NCBI RefSeq assembly: GCF_036568125.1
Contig: NZ_DATCTF010000014.1
Coordinates: 115,613-179,612, forward strand
Direction: 5' to 3'
Source of the DNA: Magnetovibrio sp.
GTDB taxonomy: Bacteria > Pseudomonadota > Alphaproteobacteria > Rhodospirillales > Magnetovibrionaceae
Length of the DNA: 64,000 nucleotides
The notes beneath the pieces were generated by a model. It did no database searches and was not told the DNA's origin. It saw nothing but the letters and a program-made list of their open reading frames with translations. Shown here piece by piece: positions 33,823 to 42,156 of this stretch (position 1 is the stretch's first letter; each line of letters opens with the position of its first letter). The translations under genes were made by a program, and so were the position numbers.

Positions 33823-34947
33823 TTAGCGCGCGGCTTGAACGGTGCTTTCGATCCCCAGAAAGGCATCCAGGACGATTTGCTTCTTATCCAAATTCAAGCC
33901 GTCGACGCGCGCCACCAAGTGATTGATCTTTTCCCACACTAAGAACCAGCGATCAAGGCTTGCCTGGGACGCCAGCCCCGCCATAAACAACGCTTCGTCG
34001 TCCGCAGCGCCCGATGTGGCGGGCGTTTTGCCCGCGGCGGTAAGCACCATGCGTTCCAACCACCAGCGCAACAGGCTGGTGACGGTGCGAAAGGCATCGT
34101 CGGCGCCGGCCCGCGCCACCTTGTCGGCCAACGCGTGCAACGCTTGGACGTCGAGCCTGGGCAGGGTGTGAAGCAATGCCAGCAATTCGGCGTAAAGTTC
34201 CAGACCGCCCTCTTCCACCAGCCCTAAGGCGTGACCGATGGAACCGTCCGACAGCACCGCCAGACGCTCGGCGTCCTCATGGCTGACATCCGGCGCGTAG
34301 GTGCGCACCAAACCGGTGAGCAGATCGGAACTCAACGGGCGCAGTTTCAAGGTCCGGCAGCGCGAGCGGATGGTCGGCAGCAACCGTCCGGGATTGTGGC
34401 TGACCAAGATCAGCAGCGCGTTCTTAGGCGGTTCTTCCAAAACCTTGAGCACCGCGTTGGCGGAGTTGGGGTTCATTTCGTCGGCGCTGTCGATGACCAC
34501 CACCCGCCAGCCGCCTTCGGCCGGGGTGAGGCGCAAAAACGACCCCACTTCACGGACGCTGTCGACGTCGATGACGGTTTTCAGTTTTCCGGTCTTTTCG
34601 TTGATGCGCCGTTCGATCACCAACATATCGGCGTGACCGCCGGCGACGATGCGGCGGTAGACCAGGCTGTCGGCCTCGACCTGCAAACTGGTCGGATCGA
34701 CGGCAGGCAAGGCATCGCCGAACAGGCTGGGTCCGCTATCCTTTTTGCCGTTGGCCAAAACGAAGCGCGCGAAACGATGCGCCAGGGTCGCCTTGCCGAT
34801 ACCCTTGGGTCCGGTGATCAGCCAGGCGTGATGCAGACGACCGGAATTGTAGCTGTCCAGCAGCGTGCGTTCGGCCTCGTCATGGCCTTGCAATTGAGTG
34901 TTTTCGATCGGCCGCGGCGGCCAGTTTTCAAGATCGAAATCGTCCAT
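33823..34947 (-). CDS. holB: DNA polymerase III subunit delta'
   Basis: The product is 374 residues. AAA+ clamp-loader motifs: LQGHDEAERTLLDSYNSGRLHHAWLITGPKGIGKATLAHRFARF (Walker A variant), VVVIDSADEMNPNSANAVLKVLEEPPKNALLILVSHNPGRLLPTIRSRCRTL (Walker B and SRC sensor 1). It is a structural ATPase-like subunit of the clamp loader. The zinc-module cysteines of E. coli delta' are not obvious. It directly follows tmk (13 nt), the common tmk-holB arrangement. Confidence 0.96.
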   Translation of the reverse strand: MDDFDLENWPPRPIENTQLQGHDEAERTLLDSYNSGRLHHAWLITGPKGIGKATLAHRFARFVLANGKKDSGPSLFGDALPAVDPTSLQVEADSLVYRRIVAGGHADMLVIERRINEKTGKLKTVIDVDSVREVGSFLRLTPAEGGWRVVVIDSADEMNPNSANAVLKVLEEPPKNALLILVSHNPGRLLPTIRSRCRTLKLRPLSSDLLTGLVRTYAPDVSHEDAERLAVLSDGSIGHALGLVEEGGLELYAELLALLHTLPRLDVQALHALADKVARAGADDAFRTVTSLLRWWLERMVLTAAGKTPATSGAADDEALFMAGLASQASLDRWFLVWEKINHLVARVDGLNLDKKQIVLDAFLGIESTVQAAR

Positions 34948-34960
34948 CAGATGTCATCCA

Positions 34961-35596
34961 TCACAGGTCGATCCCCAGCTTGCTGGCGACGGCGTCGTGC
35001 ACAGCCATCGCCACCGCGCCGATATCGCCGGTGGCGTCGATCACTTCACAGCGCGCCGGATGCTTTCTGGCGATTTCCAAAAAACCCTCGCGCAGACGAT
35101 TGTGGAAATCCAGTCCCATGCGCTCGTAACGGTCTTCGCCCTCGCCGCGTATCCCGGCGCGTTCCAACCCGGCTTCGACCGGCAGGTCGAAGATCAACGT
35201 CAGGTCGGGGTTCGTTTCGCCGACCACCAGACGGTGCAGGCGGCGTATGATCTCGCGGTCCATGCCGTGGCCGTAACCTTGATAGGCCATGGTGGAATCG
35301 GCAAACCGGTCGCAGATCACCCACGTTCCGGCGTCCAACGCGGGCAAGATGACTTTTTGCAGGTGTTCGTAACGCGCGGCGTAATTGAGCAGCGCTTCGC
35401 TCAGCGGTTCCCAGCGATTGGTCGCGCCGTTGACCAGCAGATTGCGGATTTCTTCGCCGCCCGGCGAACCGCCGGGTTCGCGGGTGGTCAGCACGGTGCG
35501 CCCGGACGCTTCAAGCGCGTCCTTGAGCAGCGCGATCTGCGTGGATTTCCCCGCGCCCTCGCCCCCCTCCAGCGTGATGAACCGGCCCCGCGTCAT
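34961..35596 (-). CDS. tmk: Thymidylate kinase
   Basis: The product is 211 residues, the normal length. The P-loop is LEGGEGAGKSTQI (about 9-21), the TMP-binding TREPGGSPGGEEIR loop follows, and ICDRFADSTMAYQGYG is the DR(Y/F) motif; the LID region has DRYERMGLDFHNRLREGF. It phosphorylates dTMP to dTDP for DNA synthesis. It is preceded by the dacA-type gene with 19 nt between them on the same strand and is followed by holB. Confidence 0.97.
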   Translation of the reverse strand: MTRGRFITLEGGEGAGKSTQIALLKDALEASGRTVLTTREPGGSPGGEEIRNLLVNGATNRWEPLSEALLNYAARYEHLQKVILPALDAGTWVICDRFADSTMAYQGYGHGMDREIIRRLHRLVVGETNPDLTLIFDLPVEAGLERAGIRGEGEDRYERMGLDFHNRLREGFLEIARKHPARCEVIDATGDIGAVAMAVHDAVASKLGIDL

Positions 35597-35615
35597 CGCC
35601 TACGTCCTTTATATG

Positions 35616-36782
35616 TCAGCGCGACCCGCCGCCCCACAAGATGTAATCGAGCGCCGCACCCAAGCGGCCCACCAGGCCTAGTTGCTCGACGCTCTCACCC
35701 GCCAAAAGCGGGATCTCGACGGGCGTCACGTCGGGCGCGGTGATGGACAGCATGGCGACGCGTTGGCCCTTTTGCAACGGTGCGGGAATTGGGCCCTCGA
35801 AGGTTACCTTCACCTTCATGCCTTGGCGCGCGCGTTTGGGCAGGGTCAGGGTCAGGTCGTTTTCGATGACCAGCGGCACGCTGGCTTTTTGCCCCAGCCA
35901 CACATTGGCGTCTGTGACCACGTCGCCGGCCTTAAATAAAGGATAGTTGCCGAATTCACGAAAGCCCCATTCAAGCAAACGTTCCGATTCCGTCGAGCGC
36001 ATTTTCTTCGACGACAAACCGTTGACCACCAACACCAAACGACGATCGTCGCGTTTGGCCGACGCGGTCAGACCGTAGCCGCTTTCCTCGGTGTGGCCGG
36101 TCTTCAATCCGTCAGCGCCCATATCTTTGTAAATCAATGGGTTACGGTTAGATTGCTTGATCCCGTTGAAGACGAAACTTTGTTCGGAATAGTAGTGATA
36201 ATATTCGGGAAACCGTTCCACGGTGAGCTGCGCGAGGCGCGCCAAATCGTGCGCGGTGACGCGGTGTTCGGGGTCCGGCCAGCCGGTGGAATTCTTAAAC
36301 GTCGATCCGGTCATGCCCAACTCGTAGGCCTTCTTGGTCATATCCGCGGCGAAGGCTTCTTCGCTGCCCGACAGGGCCTCGGCGATCACGATGCACGCGT
36401 CGTTACCCGACTGGACGATGATGCCGCGGATCAGATCTTCGACCCGCACGCGCATGCTGGGTTCCAAGAACATCGTCGAACCGCCGGTTTTGGCCCCGCC
36501 TTTGCGCCAGGCGTTTTCCGAAACGTAGAATTTGTCGTCCAAGGACAACCGCCCGTCCTGCAAGCGTTCGAACACCATGTACAACGTCATTAACTTGCTC
36601 ATCGACGCGGGCGCCATGGCGGTGTCGCCATTCTTGTCCAGCAACACGGTTCCGGTCGTGGTGTCGACCATGAAAACGTGGCTGGCGGGCGTGTCCAAAG
36701 CCCACACAGATTGGACATGGACCGCACCGCTCAGCAAGGTTGCGGCCAAAACGGATCGAAAAATACGGCGAGACAAAAGCAT
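35616..36782 (-). CDS. D-alanyl-D-alanine carboxypeptidase (DacA/PBP5 family)
   Basis: The product is 388 residues. An N-terminal signal peptide (about 1-28, ending around VQSVWA) is present. Penicillin-binding motifs: SxxK in APASMSKLMTLY (Ser about 60), SxN in VQSGNDACIVIAEAL and KTG in GLKTGHTEESGYG. A C-terminal PBP5-type beta domain (about 280-370) ends in GAALDYILWGGGSR, a likely amphipathic membrane anchor. It removes the terminal D-Ala from peptidoglycan pentapeptides in the periplasm. It is the third cell-wall gene in this stretch, with rlpA and mltB upstream. Confidence 0.95.
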   Translation of the reverse strand: MLLSRRIFRSVLAATLLSGAVHVQSVWALDTPASHVFMVDTTTGTVLLDKNGDTAMAPASMSKLMTLYMVFERLQDGRLSLDDKFYVSENAWRKGGAKTGGSTMFLEPSMRVRVEDLIRGIIVQSGNDACIVIAEALSGSEEAFAADMTKKAYELGMTGSTFKNSTGWPDPEHRVTAHDLARLAQLTVERFPEYYHYYSEQSFVFNGIKQSNRNPLIYKDMGADGLKTGHTEESGYGLTASAKRDDRRLVLVVNGLSSKKMRSTESERLLEWGFREFGNYPLFKAGDVVTDANVWLGQKASVPLVIENDLTLTLPKRARQGMKVKVTFEGPIPAPLQKGQRVAMLSITAPDVTPVEIPLLAGESVEQLGLVGRLGAALDYILWGGGSR

Positions 36783-36889
36783 AAGGAACGTCTAACAGCT
36801 CAAATGGATGGGAATCGGCTCAACTTTACGCGCCCAGCACCGCCAGGGCTACCCCCCTATAGTCGGGAATCTTGCCAACAGTGTGGCGC

Positions 36890-37903
36890 TCAATTGGTCG
36901 CGGTGCTGTCGACCACCGTGCGCGCGCCGCTGTAACCCGCATCGATGATTTGCGGCAACAAGGCATCGGCTTCCGCCACGGTGGTCAGCGGCCCGATGCG
37001 CACGCGATAAAAGTCGCGGCCGTTGACCGACACCGGCGTCACGCGGGCATCGCCGATGGTGGCCAAATGCTGCTTCACGCGTTCTGCATTGCTTGCATTG
37101 GAAAAAGCCCCGGCCTGAATGAAAAGCCGTGTCGGCGACACCGCGACTTGGGCGACTTCACCAACCTTTACAGGACGTTGGGCTTCGGTTACGGGCGCAT
37201 CGACCAGCGGCGCCTGTTCGACCTTGGCCATTTCAATGGGCGCGGATTCGACACTTTGTCGCGGCGGCACATATAGCTTGGAATTCATTTTCATCTGCGG
37301 CGGTTCGGGCAGCGTCTGGCTGGCGACGGGTTGCGAGCTCACCCCCTCGGCCTTGATCGGCGTATCGGCGGCCAGCAATTGCGTGCCACCCGCTTTGGCG
37401 CGCTGGGCCAGGATGCGGCTTTCCTGAGGCAGGATTTGCACCCGCACCTGGGCGGTGCCGGATTTTTCGATATCCAGCAACTGTGCCGCGCGGCGCGACA
37501 GATCGATGATGCGGCCGGGCTTGAACGGCCCGCGATCGTTGATGCGCACCACCAAGGAGCGGCCATTGACCAGATTGGTGACCCGCACCACCGATGGCAT
37601 CGGCAAGGTCTTGTGCGCGGCCGAGACTTCCCACTGATCGAAAATCTCGCCGTTGGCGGTGCGTTTGCCGTCGAAATTGGGACCGTACCACGACGCGATG
37701 CCGGTGCGGTCGTACGACATGTCTTCGCTGGGATAGTACCAAATGCCCCCGACCTGATAGGGCTTGCCGACTTTATAATCGCCTTGGGACTTGTTGGTTT
37801 CGCCCAGGCGCTTGGCCGTGTGCATGACGAATTTGGTTTCCGCACACGCCGCCAGCAGTCCGGCGCTCACCGCAACAAGGCTCAATTTGTAAATCAGGCG
37901 CAT
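36890..37903 (-). CDS. rlpA: Septal ring lytic transglycosylase RlpA family protein with SPOR domain
   Basis: The product is 337 residues. The lipoprotein signal ends LLAACAETK (Cys about 20). The double-psi beta-barrel RlpA domain (about 65-165) has GIASWYGPNFDGKRTANGEIFD and RVTNLVNGRSLVVRINDRGPF. A linker with Pro/Gln follows, and a C-terminal SPOR domain (about 255-330) has LFIQAGAFSNASNAERVKQHL and FYRVRIGPLTTVAEADALL. RlpA cleaves peptidoglycan strands lacking stem peptides, and SPOR directs it to the septum. It lies downstream of mltB and upstream of the carboxypeptidase on the same strand. Confidence 0.95.
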   Translation of the reverse strand: MRLIYKLSLVAVSAGLLAACAETKFVMHTAKRLGETNKSQGDYKVGKPYQVGGIWYYPSEDMSYDRTGIASWYGPNFDGKRTANGEIFDQWEVSAAHKTLPMPSVVRVTNLVNGRSLVVRINDRGPFKPGRIIDLSRRAAQLLDIEKSGTAQVRVQILPQESRILAQRAKAGGTQLLAADTPIKAEGVSSQPVASQTLPEPPQMKMNSKLYVPPRQSVESAPIEMAKVEQAPLVDAPVTEAQRPVKVGEVAQVAVSPTRLFIQAGAFSNASNAERVKQHLATIGDARVTPVSVNGRDFYRVRIGPLTTVAEADALLPQIIDAGYSGARTVVDSTATN

Positions 37904-37982
37904 GAAGGTCTCTCAAGCCGAATGTATTCTTTCGGCTCAACTTTTACATGCCAGTGCTTTCGGAAGTGTAAACGTCCTGTGC

Positions 37983-39209
37983 CTACAGGCCTTTTTTCAC
38001 CCGTTCCAACAGCTCCACAGACGGATGGCCGTCGGGCACCAGACCGGTCGCGCGTTGAAAATCGCGGATCGCCTCGCGGCTTTTCGGCCCCACCACGCCG
38101 TCCACGCCGCCGGTATCAAACCCCAACGCGCTCAGGCGTTGTTGAAGCTCCATGCCTTCCGCGTGGCTCAGCCCCCGCCCCCCTGCGGGACCTAAGGTGG
38201 TGAACGCAGGCAGCCCAATGATGCGGTCGGCCAGTTGACCGACGGCCAAGGCGTAGAAAATCGACCGGTTCCACACCATCACGGTGCGGAAGTTCTTGTA
38301 GACCAAGAACGCCGGGCCGTTCGCGCCCGCCGGTGCGACGATGGACGCCGTCATCACGACGTTGGTGGGGACCGGCAGATTGCCGCCGCCGACCTTGCGC
38401 ACGCCCAACGCTTGCCATTCGGGCAAGGTCTTGCGCACCTTCATGTCGGCCATGTTGAAATCGAAGCCCTTGGGCAACACCACTTCGCGACCCCAGATCT
38501 CGTCGCCCTTCCAGCCCGATTTGGTGAGGAAGTTGGCCGCCGAGGCATAGGCGTCGCCTTGATTGCCCCAAATGTCGATCTTGCCGTCGCCGTCGTAGTC
38601 GGTGGCGTAGGCATCGAACGTGGTGGGGATGAACTGAAAATGCCCCATGGCCCCCGCCCACGAACCTTTCATGCGTTCCGCCGTGATGTGGCCTTGGTCG
38701 ATGATTTTCAGCGCGGTGAGCAACTGTTCGCGGAAAAACGCGCTGCGCCGCCCGTCGTGAGCCAAGGTCGCCAACGCCGCGATGGTCGAAAAATAACCCT
38801 CCGCCAGGCGCCCGAAGTCCGTTTCCAAGCCCCAAAACGCCACCAAAAAGCGTGGCTGGATTCCGTATTTATCGCCGATTTCGGTCAGCAATTTGACGTT
38901 TTCGGCAAGCTTTTGCTTACCCTTTTCGATGCGCTGGCCGTTGACCAGTTTTTCCATGTACTTGCGAAACGTCCAGGTGAATTCCGGCTGACGGCGGTCC
39001 AGTTCGATCACACGGGGGATCGGCTCCAATCCGGTCAGCGCCGCGTCCAAGGTGGCCGCGGAAATGCCTTTGGCGAGGGCTTCGGCACGCAATTCCACCA
39101 GCCATTCGTCGAACGGTTGCTGTTGCCCCGTGGGATCGGTTTCGGCGTGAACGGCAAGCGGTGCGCTCAAAACGAAGATGGCGAGGATCGAAAATAACAG
39201 CCTGCGCAT
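37983..39209 (-). CDS. mltB: Lytic murein transglycosylase (MltB family) with peptidoglycan-binding domain
   Basis: The product is 408 residues. A signal peptide (about 1-22, ending AVHA) is present. The MltB-type catalytic domain (about 30-325) has the catalytic Glu in FWGLETDFGR, plus AMGHFQFIPTTFDAYATDYDGDGKIDIW. The C-terminal peptidoglycan-binding type 1 domain (about 345-405) has LQQRLSALGFDTGGVDGVVGPKSREAIRDFQRATGLVPDG. It cleaves glycan strands with 1,6-anhydro formation in the periplasm. It precedes rlpA on the same strand (79 nt gap) and follows the YdcF-family gene. Confidence 0.95.
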   Translation of the reverse strand: MRRLLFSILAIFVLSAPLAVHAETDPTGQQQPFDEWLVELRAEALAKGISAATLDAALTGLEPIPRVIELDRRQPEFTWTFRKYMEKLVNGQRIEKGKQKLAENVKLLTEIGDKYGIQPRFLVAFWGLETDFGRLAEGYFSTIAALATLAHDGRRSAFFREQLLTALKIIDQGHITAERMKGSWAGAMGHFQFIPTTFDAYATDYDGDGKIDIWGNQGDAYASAANFLTKSGWKGDEIWGREVVLPKGFDFNMADMKVRKTLPEWQALGVRKVGGGNLPVPTNVVMTASIVAPAGANGPAFLVYKNFRTVMVWNRSIFYALAVGQLADRIIGLPAFTTLGPAGGRGLSHAEGMELQQRLSALGFDTGGVDGVVGPKSREAIRDFQRATGLVPDGHPSVELLERVKKGL

Positions 39210-39237
39210 GGGTGTGGTGCCCCCGGTTGGAGAATCT

Positions 39238-40080
39238 CTAGTTGCTCACTTGTGCCACAGCGTCCCCGGCAGGGAAAGGACCGGGAAACGGCTCGTCGAT
39301 TTTGCCGCGCAACCATGAAAAAGCCAGCCCCGCCCATTCGTACAGCGCCTCATTGGCAAACCCCAACCCACCGGGCCAGGTGGGCGCCCACGTTTGCGGT
39401 TCACCCGGCAAGGTCAGATAATCAGTCGGATGGGCCAACACGGTCCATCCCGCCTTGCGGAACAAACCCACCGCACGCGGCATATGGCGCGCCGATGTGA
39501 TCAGCACCCAGGGCTGGTCGCCCGGCTGCAGTTGACGATAGCTCATCAGCGCGCCCTCTTCAGTGTTGCGCGAACGATCTTCGAACCACACTTTAGTGGT
39601 GTCCAGGCCGGTTTCGCGCAAGAACCGCTCAGCCACTTCGGCCTCGGACGGCTTGCGATCGAACAACCGCCCCTGCCCCCCGACGTAAACCAGTTTGGCT
39701 TCGGGATGGGCACGGGCCAAACGCATGAATTCGGTCAGCCGCTCGATGTTGCCGCCCACCGCGACCTGATCGCGCTCGCGGGTCATGACCGTGTTCACGG
39801 ACCCCGCCAACACCAAGATGCCCGCAACGGAACCGGGATAATCGCGCACCGTGGAAAAGCGGTCTTCCAGTTTGTTCACTGCCCAAACGCCGACGGGAAA
39901 TATCGCGAAAACGATGTAATTGAGCAGCACGAAACCCAGCAGCACCCGTCCCTTACCGGCCCAATGGCGTGACAGCATCAGAAGCAAGCTCAGCAGCAGC
40001 CCGGCGATGAACAGCGAAACCGGATTGAGAGCGAACGCAAGGATCCTGGTCAGCACGAATGTCAGCGATGAGACGTCCAA
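39238..40080 (-). CDS. YdcF family protein (DUF218)
   Basis: The product is 280 residues. Two N-terminal membrane helices (about 8-32 and 38-62) precede a DUF218/YdcF domain with GILVLAGSVNTV, LVYVGGQGRLFD, WFEDRSRNTEEGALMS and WVLITSARHMPRAVGLFRKAGW. Similar proteins (SanA/ElyC-like) affect envelope barrier function and cell-wall precursor supply. The location beside mltB/rlpA/dacA supports an envelope role. The start is just upstream of MDVSSLTFVL; the gene sits 7 nt from the ankyrin-like gene upstream. Confidence 0.88.
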   Translation of the reverse strand: MDVSSLTFVLTRILAFALNPVSLFIAGLLLSLLLMLSRHWAGKGRVLLGFVLLNYIVFAIFPVGVWAVNKLEDRFSTVRDYPGSVAGILVLAGSVNTVMTRERDQVAVGGNIERLTEFMRLARAHPEAKLVYVGGQGRLFDRKPSEAEVAERFLRETGLDTTKVWFEDRSRNTEEGALMSYRQLQPGDQPWVLITSARHMPRAVGLFRKAGWTVLAHPTDYLTLPGEPQTWAPTWPGGLGFANEALYEWAGLAFSWLRGKIDEPFPGPFPAGDAVAQVSN

Positions 40081-40087
40081 GGGATCC

Positions 40088-40507
40088 TCAATTGGCAGCG
40101 CCCGCCGTTTGCAGCCGCGCGATCATGGTTTTGTACAAGGCGCGATACTGCTCCAAGCCCTTTTGGTGGTCAACCGAGCTGAATTTCTTTTTCGTGTGCT
40201 GCAGCAAGGACTGGCCAAATTCGGTCCGCACGTCGACCCGCGCGCCCGATTGCATCAACACGTCGAACGATGCCATCGACGCACCGTTCACCGCCGTGAC
40301 CAGGGCGGTCTGACCCAACACATCGGTGCAATCGACATCGACGCCATGGGCCAGGACTTCGCGCACTTCGTCGGGTTCGTCGAGAAATGCCGCTTCGTGA
40401 AGCTGCGGGCAGGTCCACGCGTCGGCGCTGGCGGATTGAACGCTGAGCCCGCATATCAGCACAACCGCGATGGGGCCGGCGAAACGTAAGGCGGTGATGA
40501 CGTGCAT
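40088..40507 (-). CDS. Periplasmic ankyrin-repeat-like protein
   Basis: The product is 139 residues. A signal peptide (about 1-28, ending SASA) is followed by CPQLHEAAFLDEPDEVREVLAHGVDVDCTDVLGQTALVTAVNGASMASFDVLMQSGARVDVRTEFGQSLLQHT. This reads as two to three ankyrin repeats (the xLhxAAxxxxxxxVxxLLxxGxDxx pattern), then a helical tail. It is probably a small protein-interaction module exported to the periplasm. It is 7 nt upstream of the YdcF-family gene and likely co-transcribed with it. The partner is unknown. Confidence 0.78.
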   Translation of the reverse strand: MHVITALRFAGPIAVVLICGLSVQSASADAWTCPQLHEAAFLDEPDEVREVLAHGVDVDCTDVLGQTALVTAVNGASMASFDVLMQSGARVDVRTEFGQSLLQHTKKKFSSVDHQKGLEQYRALYKTMIARLQTAGAAN

Positions 40508-40789
40508 GGGTAAACCCTCCGACCGGGAACGTTCGACACTCGTTGCATGTGGTCCGTATGGCGGTGTTATTCAACGCTTCTCATCGCCATGAGCATCGCC
40601 CAAAAGCTCCCGCATGGTCAAGTTCCGGCGATCTCGGGGCCGGTGCGGAACGCAAGGTTCTGGAAAATAGCTGAGATTTTCTATAAAATGCGGCCTTTGA
40701 TATCGCGAGAACGCGACGAAACCGGGTAGAAACCCTCTGCAGTGCATGTACCGGCACACCGCGAACCATATCGTGCAGAGTGGCGAGAG

Positions 40790-41581
40790 ATGATCGACAA
40801 TCAGGTCCGCACCAGCTACGGATCCATGGATGCCTCATCATTGGGGGTCGGCCCTTCGTCGCGCCCAAAGGCCCGCGTCGCCGCCGCGCCTGCGCCCGCG
40901 CCCAAAACCTCGCAAGGCCCCGGTTACACCACTTACGTCACCACCCAAGCCACTTTGCTGGCCGCACAAGAGGCGCGCAACGACACCCATGTGCGCCGCG
41001 ATAGTCCGTTGCGCGACCAAGGCGGCCACAGCCAATCGGGTCAAAAGCGCACATCGTCCAACTTCGATGCCGAATTGAGCGAAGAAGAACAGCAGCGCGT
41101 TCAGGAACTGAAAAAAATCGACCGTGAAGTGCGCGCCCACGAACGCGCCCACCGTGCTGCCGGCAGCAGCCTGACCGGCGCGGCGCAGTTCACCTACACC
41201 CGCGGCCCCGACGGCCAGCAATACGCCGTCAGCGGCGAAGTCTCCATCGACACCGGGCGCGAGCAATCCGCCGCTGCAACCGCCGCGAAGATGGAGGCCG
41301 TGATCCGCGCCGCCCTGGCCCCGGCCAACCCTTCCAGCCAAGACATCGCCGTCGCCGCCCAGGCCCGCCAAGTGCTGAACGAAGTCGCCCAAGAGGCGCG
41401 CAAGGAACGCTTGAACGTCGCCGAAGACCCATCCACCACGTCCCCGATCCGCGCCCAATTGAGCAAGGCCAACCAAGCCTACCGCAACAACGGCGCCGAG
41501 GACGGCCAGGCGTTCACCGCCCGCCAAGCCCGCAACGCGCTCTTTTTGAACGCGCAGCAGAGCTTCAACATCATCATCTAA
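40790..41581 (+). CDS. SprA-related putative metalloprotease
   Basis: The product is 263 residues. A disordered Ala/Pro-rich N-terminal third is followed by a coiled segment ([70 protein letters not shown]). HERAH matches the HExxH zinc signature at about residue 120, and the [16 protein letters not shown] block is characteristic of the SprA-related/CJM1_0395 family. Proteolytic activity is unproven for the family. The ATG at 40790 is chosen (GGCGAGAG upstream); ATG 40829 is an alternative. No signal peptide. It is divergent from the ankyrin-like gene, with about 280 nt between. Confidence 0.75.
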   Translation: MIDNQVRTSYGSMDASSLGVGPSSRPKARVAAAPAPAPKTSQGPGYTTYVTTQATLLAAQEARNDTHVRRDSPLRDQGGHSQSGQKRTSSNFDAELSEEEQQRVQELKKIDREVRAHERAHRAAGSSLTGAAQFTYTRGPDGQQYAVSGEVSIDTGREQSAAATAAKMEAVIRAALAPANPSSQDIAVAAQARQVLNEVAQEARKERLNVAEDPSTTSPIRAQLSKANQAYRNNGAEDGQAFTARQARNALFLNAQQSFNIII

Positions 41582-41610
41582 GCCATTAACTTATGATGGT
41601 AGACAATTGA

Positions 41611-42135
41611 TTATTCAGGCTTAAGAACCATTTTGCGCGCCCGAGGCACGCCCTTGCGCACGAGATGGAACGCCAGTGCATCATTGAGAATTTTGCGCGT
41701 GCTCAAGCCGCTTTTCTGCGCCAGATATTTCAGCCGCAGATACATTTCATCTTCGATGCGCAAGGTCAGCGCGACATCGTCGCTTTGGGGTTGCGAGCAT
41801 GGGCGCGTGCCCGTCGAGGGCGTGCGCATGCCGACGAACGAGTCGCTGCGCAGGCGTGCCGTGGCGACCGGCTTGATGCGCTGAACCTGGTGTTGCGGCT
41901 GCGGATGCGCTTGCAGGTTCGGCTGCGGGTTCGCGTGTGCAACCGGATGCAATTGAGTCTGGTGGTGGTGCTGAGGTTGAAAGTCCTGAGGATGCGGTTG
42001 CGCCCCCCAGGCCAAGGCGGGATTGTTGTGCTGGGTCGCGGCGACGGCGGGCATCGCCTCGCCCTTACGCGCCAAAATCAACGACGCGTCGAGACGGGCA
42101 ACCGGACGGGATACGGGTTTGATGCTGGTGGCCAT
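41611..42135 (-). CDS. Ribbon-helix-helix protein with His/Gln/Pro-rich N-terminus (partner of ParA-type ATPase)
   Basis: The product is 174 residues. About residues 40-90 are low-complexity and rich in His, Gln and Pro, presumably disordered. The C-terminal about 55 residues read DDVALTLRIEDEMYLRLKYLAQKSGLSTRKILNDALAFHLVRKG, a clear ribbon-helix-helix pattern, ending in basic ARKMVLKPE. GGGGAGGA precedes the ATG. It lies 21 nt downstream of the ParA-type gene on the same strand, so the pair is probably co-translated. It resembles partition or positioning adaptors: a DNA- or protein-binding domain plus a disordered region. Confidence 0.8.
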   Translation of the reverse strand: MATSIKPVSRPVARLDASLILARKGEAMPAVAATQHNNPALAWGAQPHPQDFQPQHHHQTQLHPVAHANPQPNLQAHPQPQHQVQRIKPVATARLRSDSFVGMRTPSTGTRPCSQPQSDDVALTLRIEDEMYLRLKYLAQKSGLSTRKILNDALAFHLVRKGVPRARKMVLKPE

Positions 42136-42156
42136 GATGCGTGTGTCCTCCCCTCT

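Noticed and set aside
37911..37953. AGCCGA/TCGGCT dyad between rlpA and mltB as a terminator
   Set aside because: On the coding (minus) strand it is followed by GAGAGACC rather than Ts, so it does not look like a functional terminator in the relevant direction.
40661..40690. GAAAAT-AGCTGAG-ATTTTC dyad followed by TATAAA as a promoter/operator
   Set aside because: It could be a promoter for the SprA-related gene, but the spacing to any -35 is poor and the distance to the start is over 100 nt; not strong enough to annotate.
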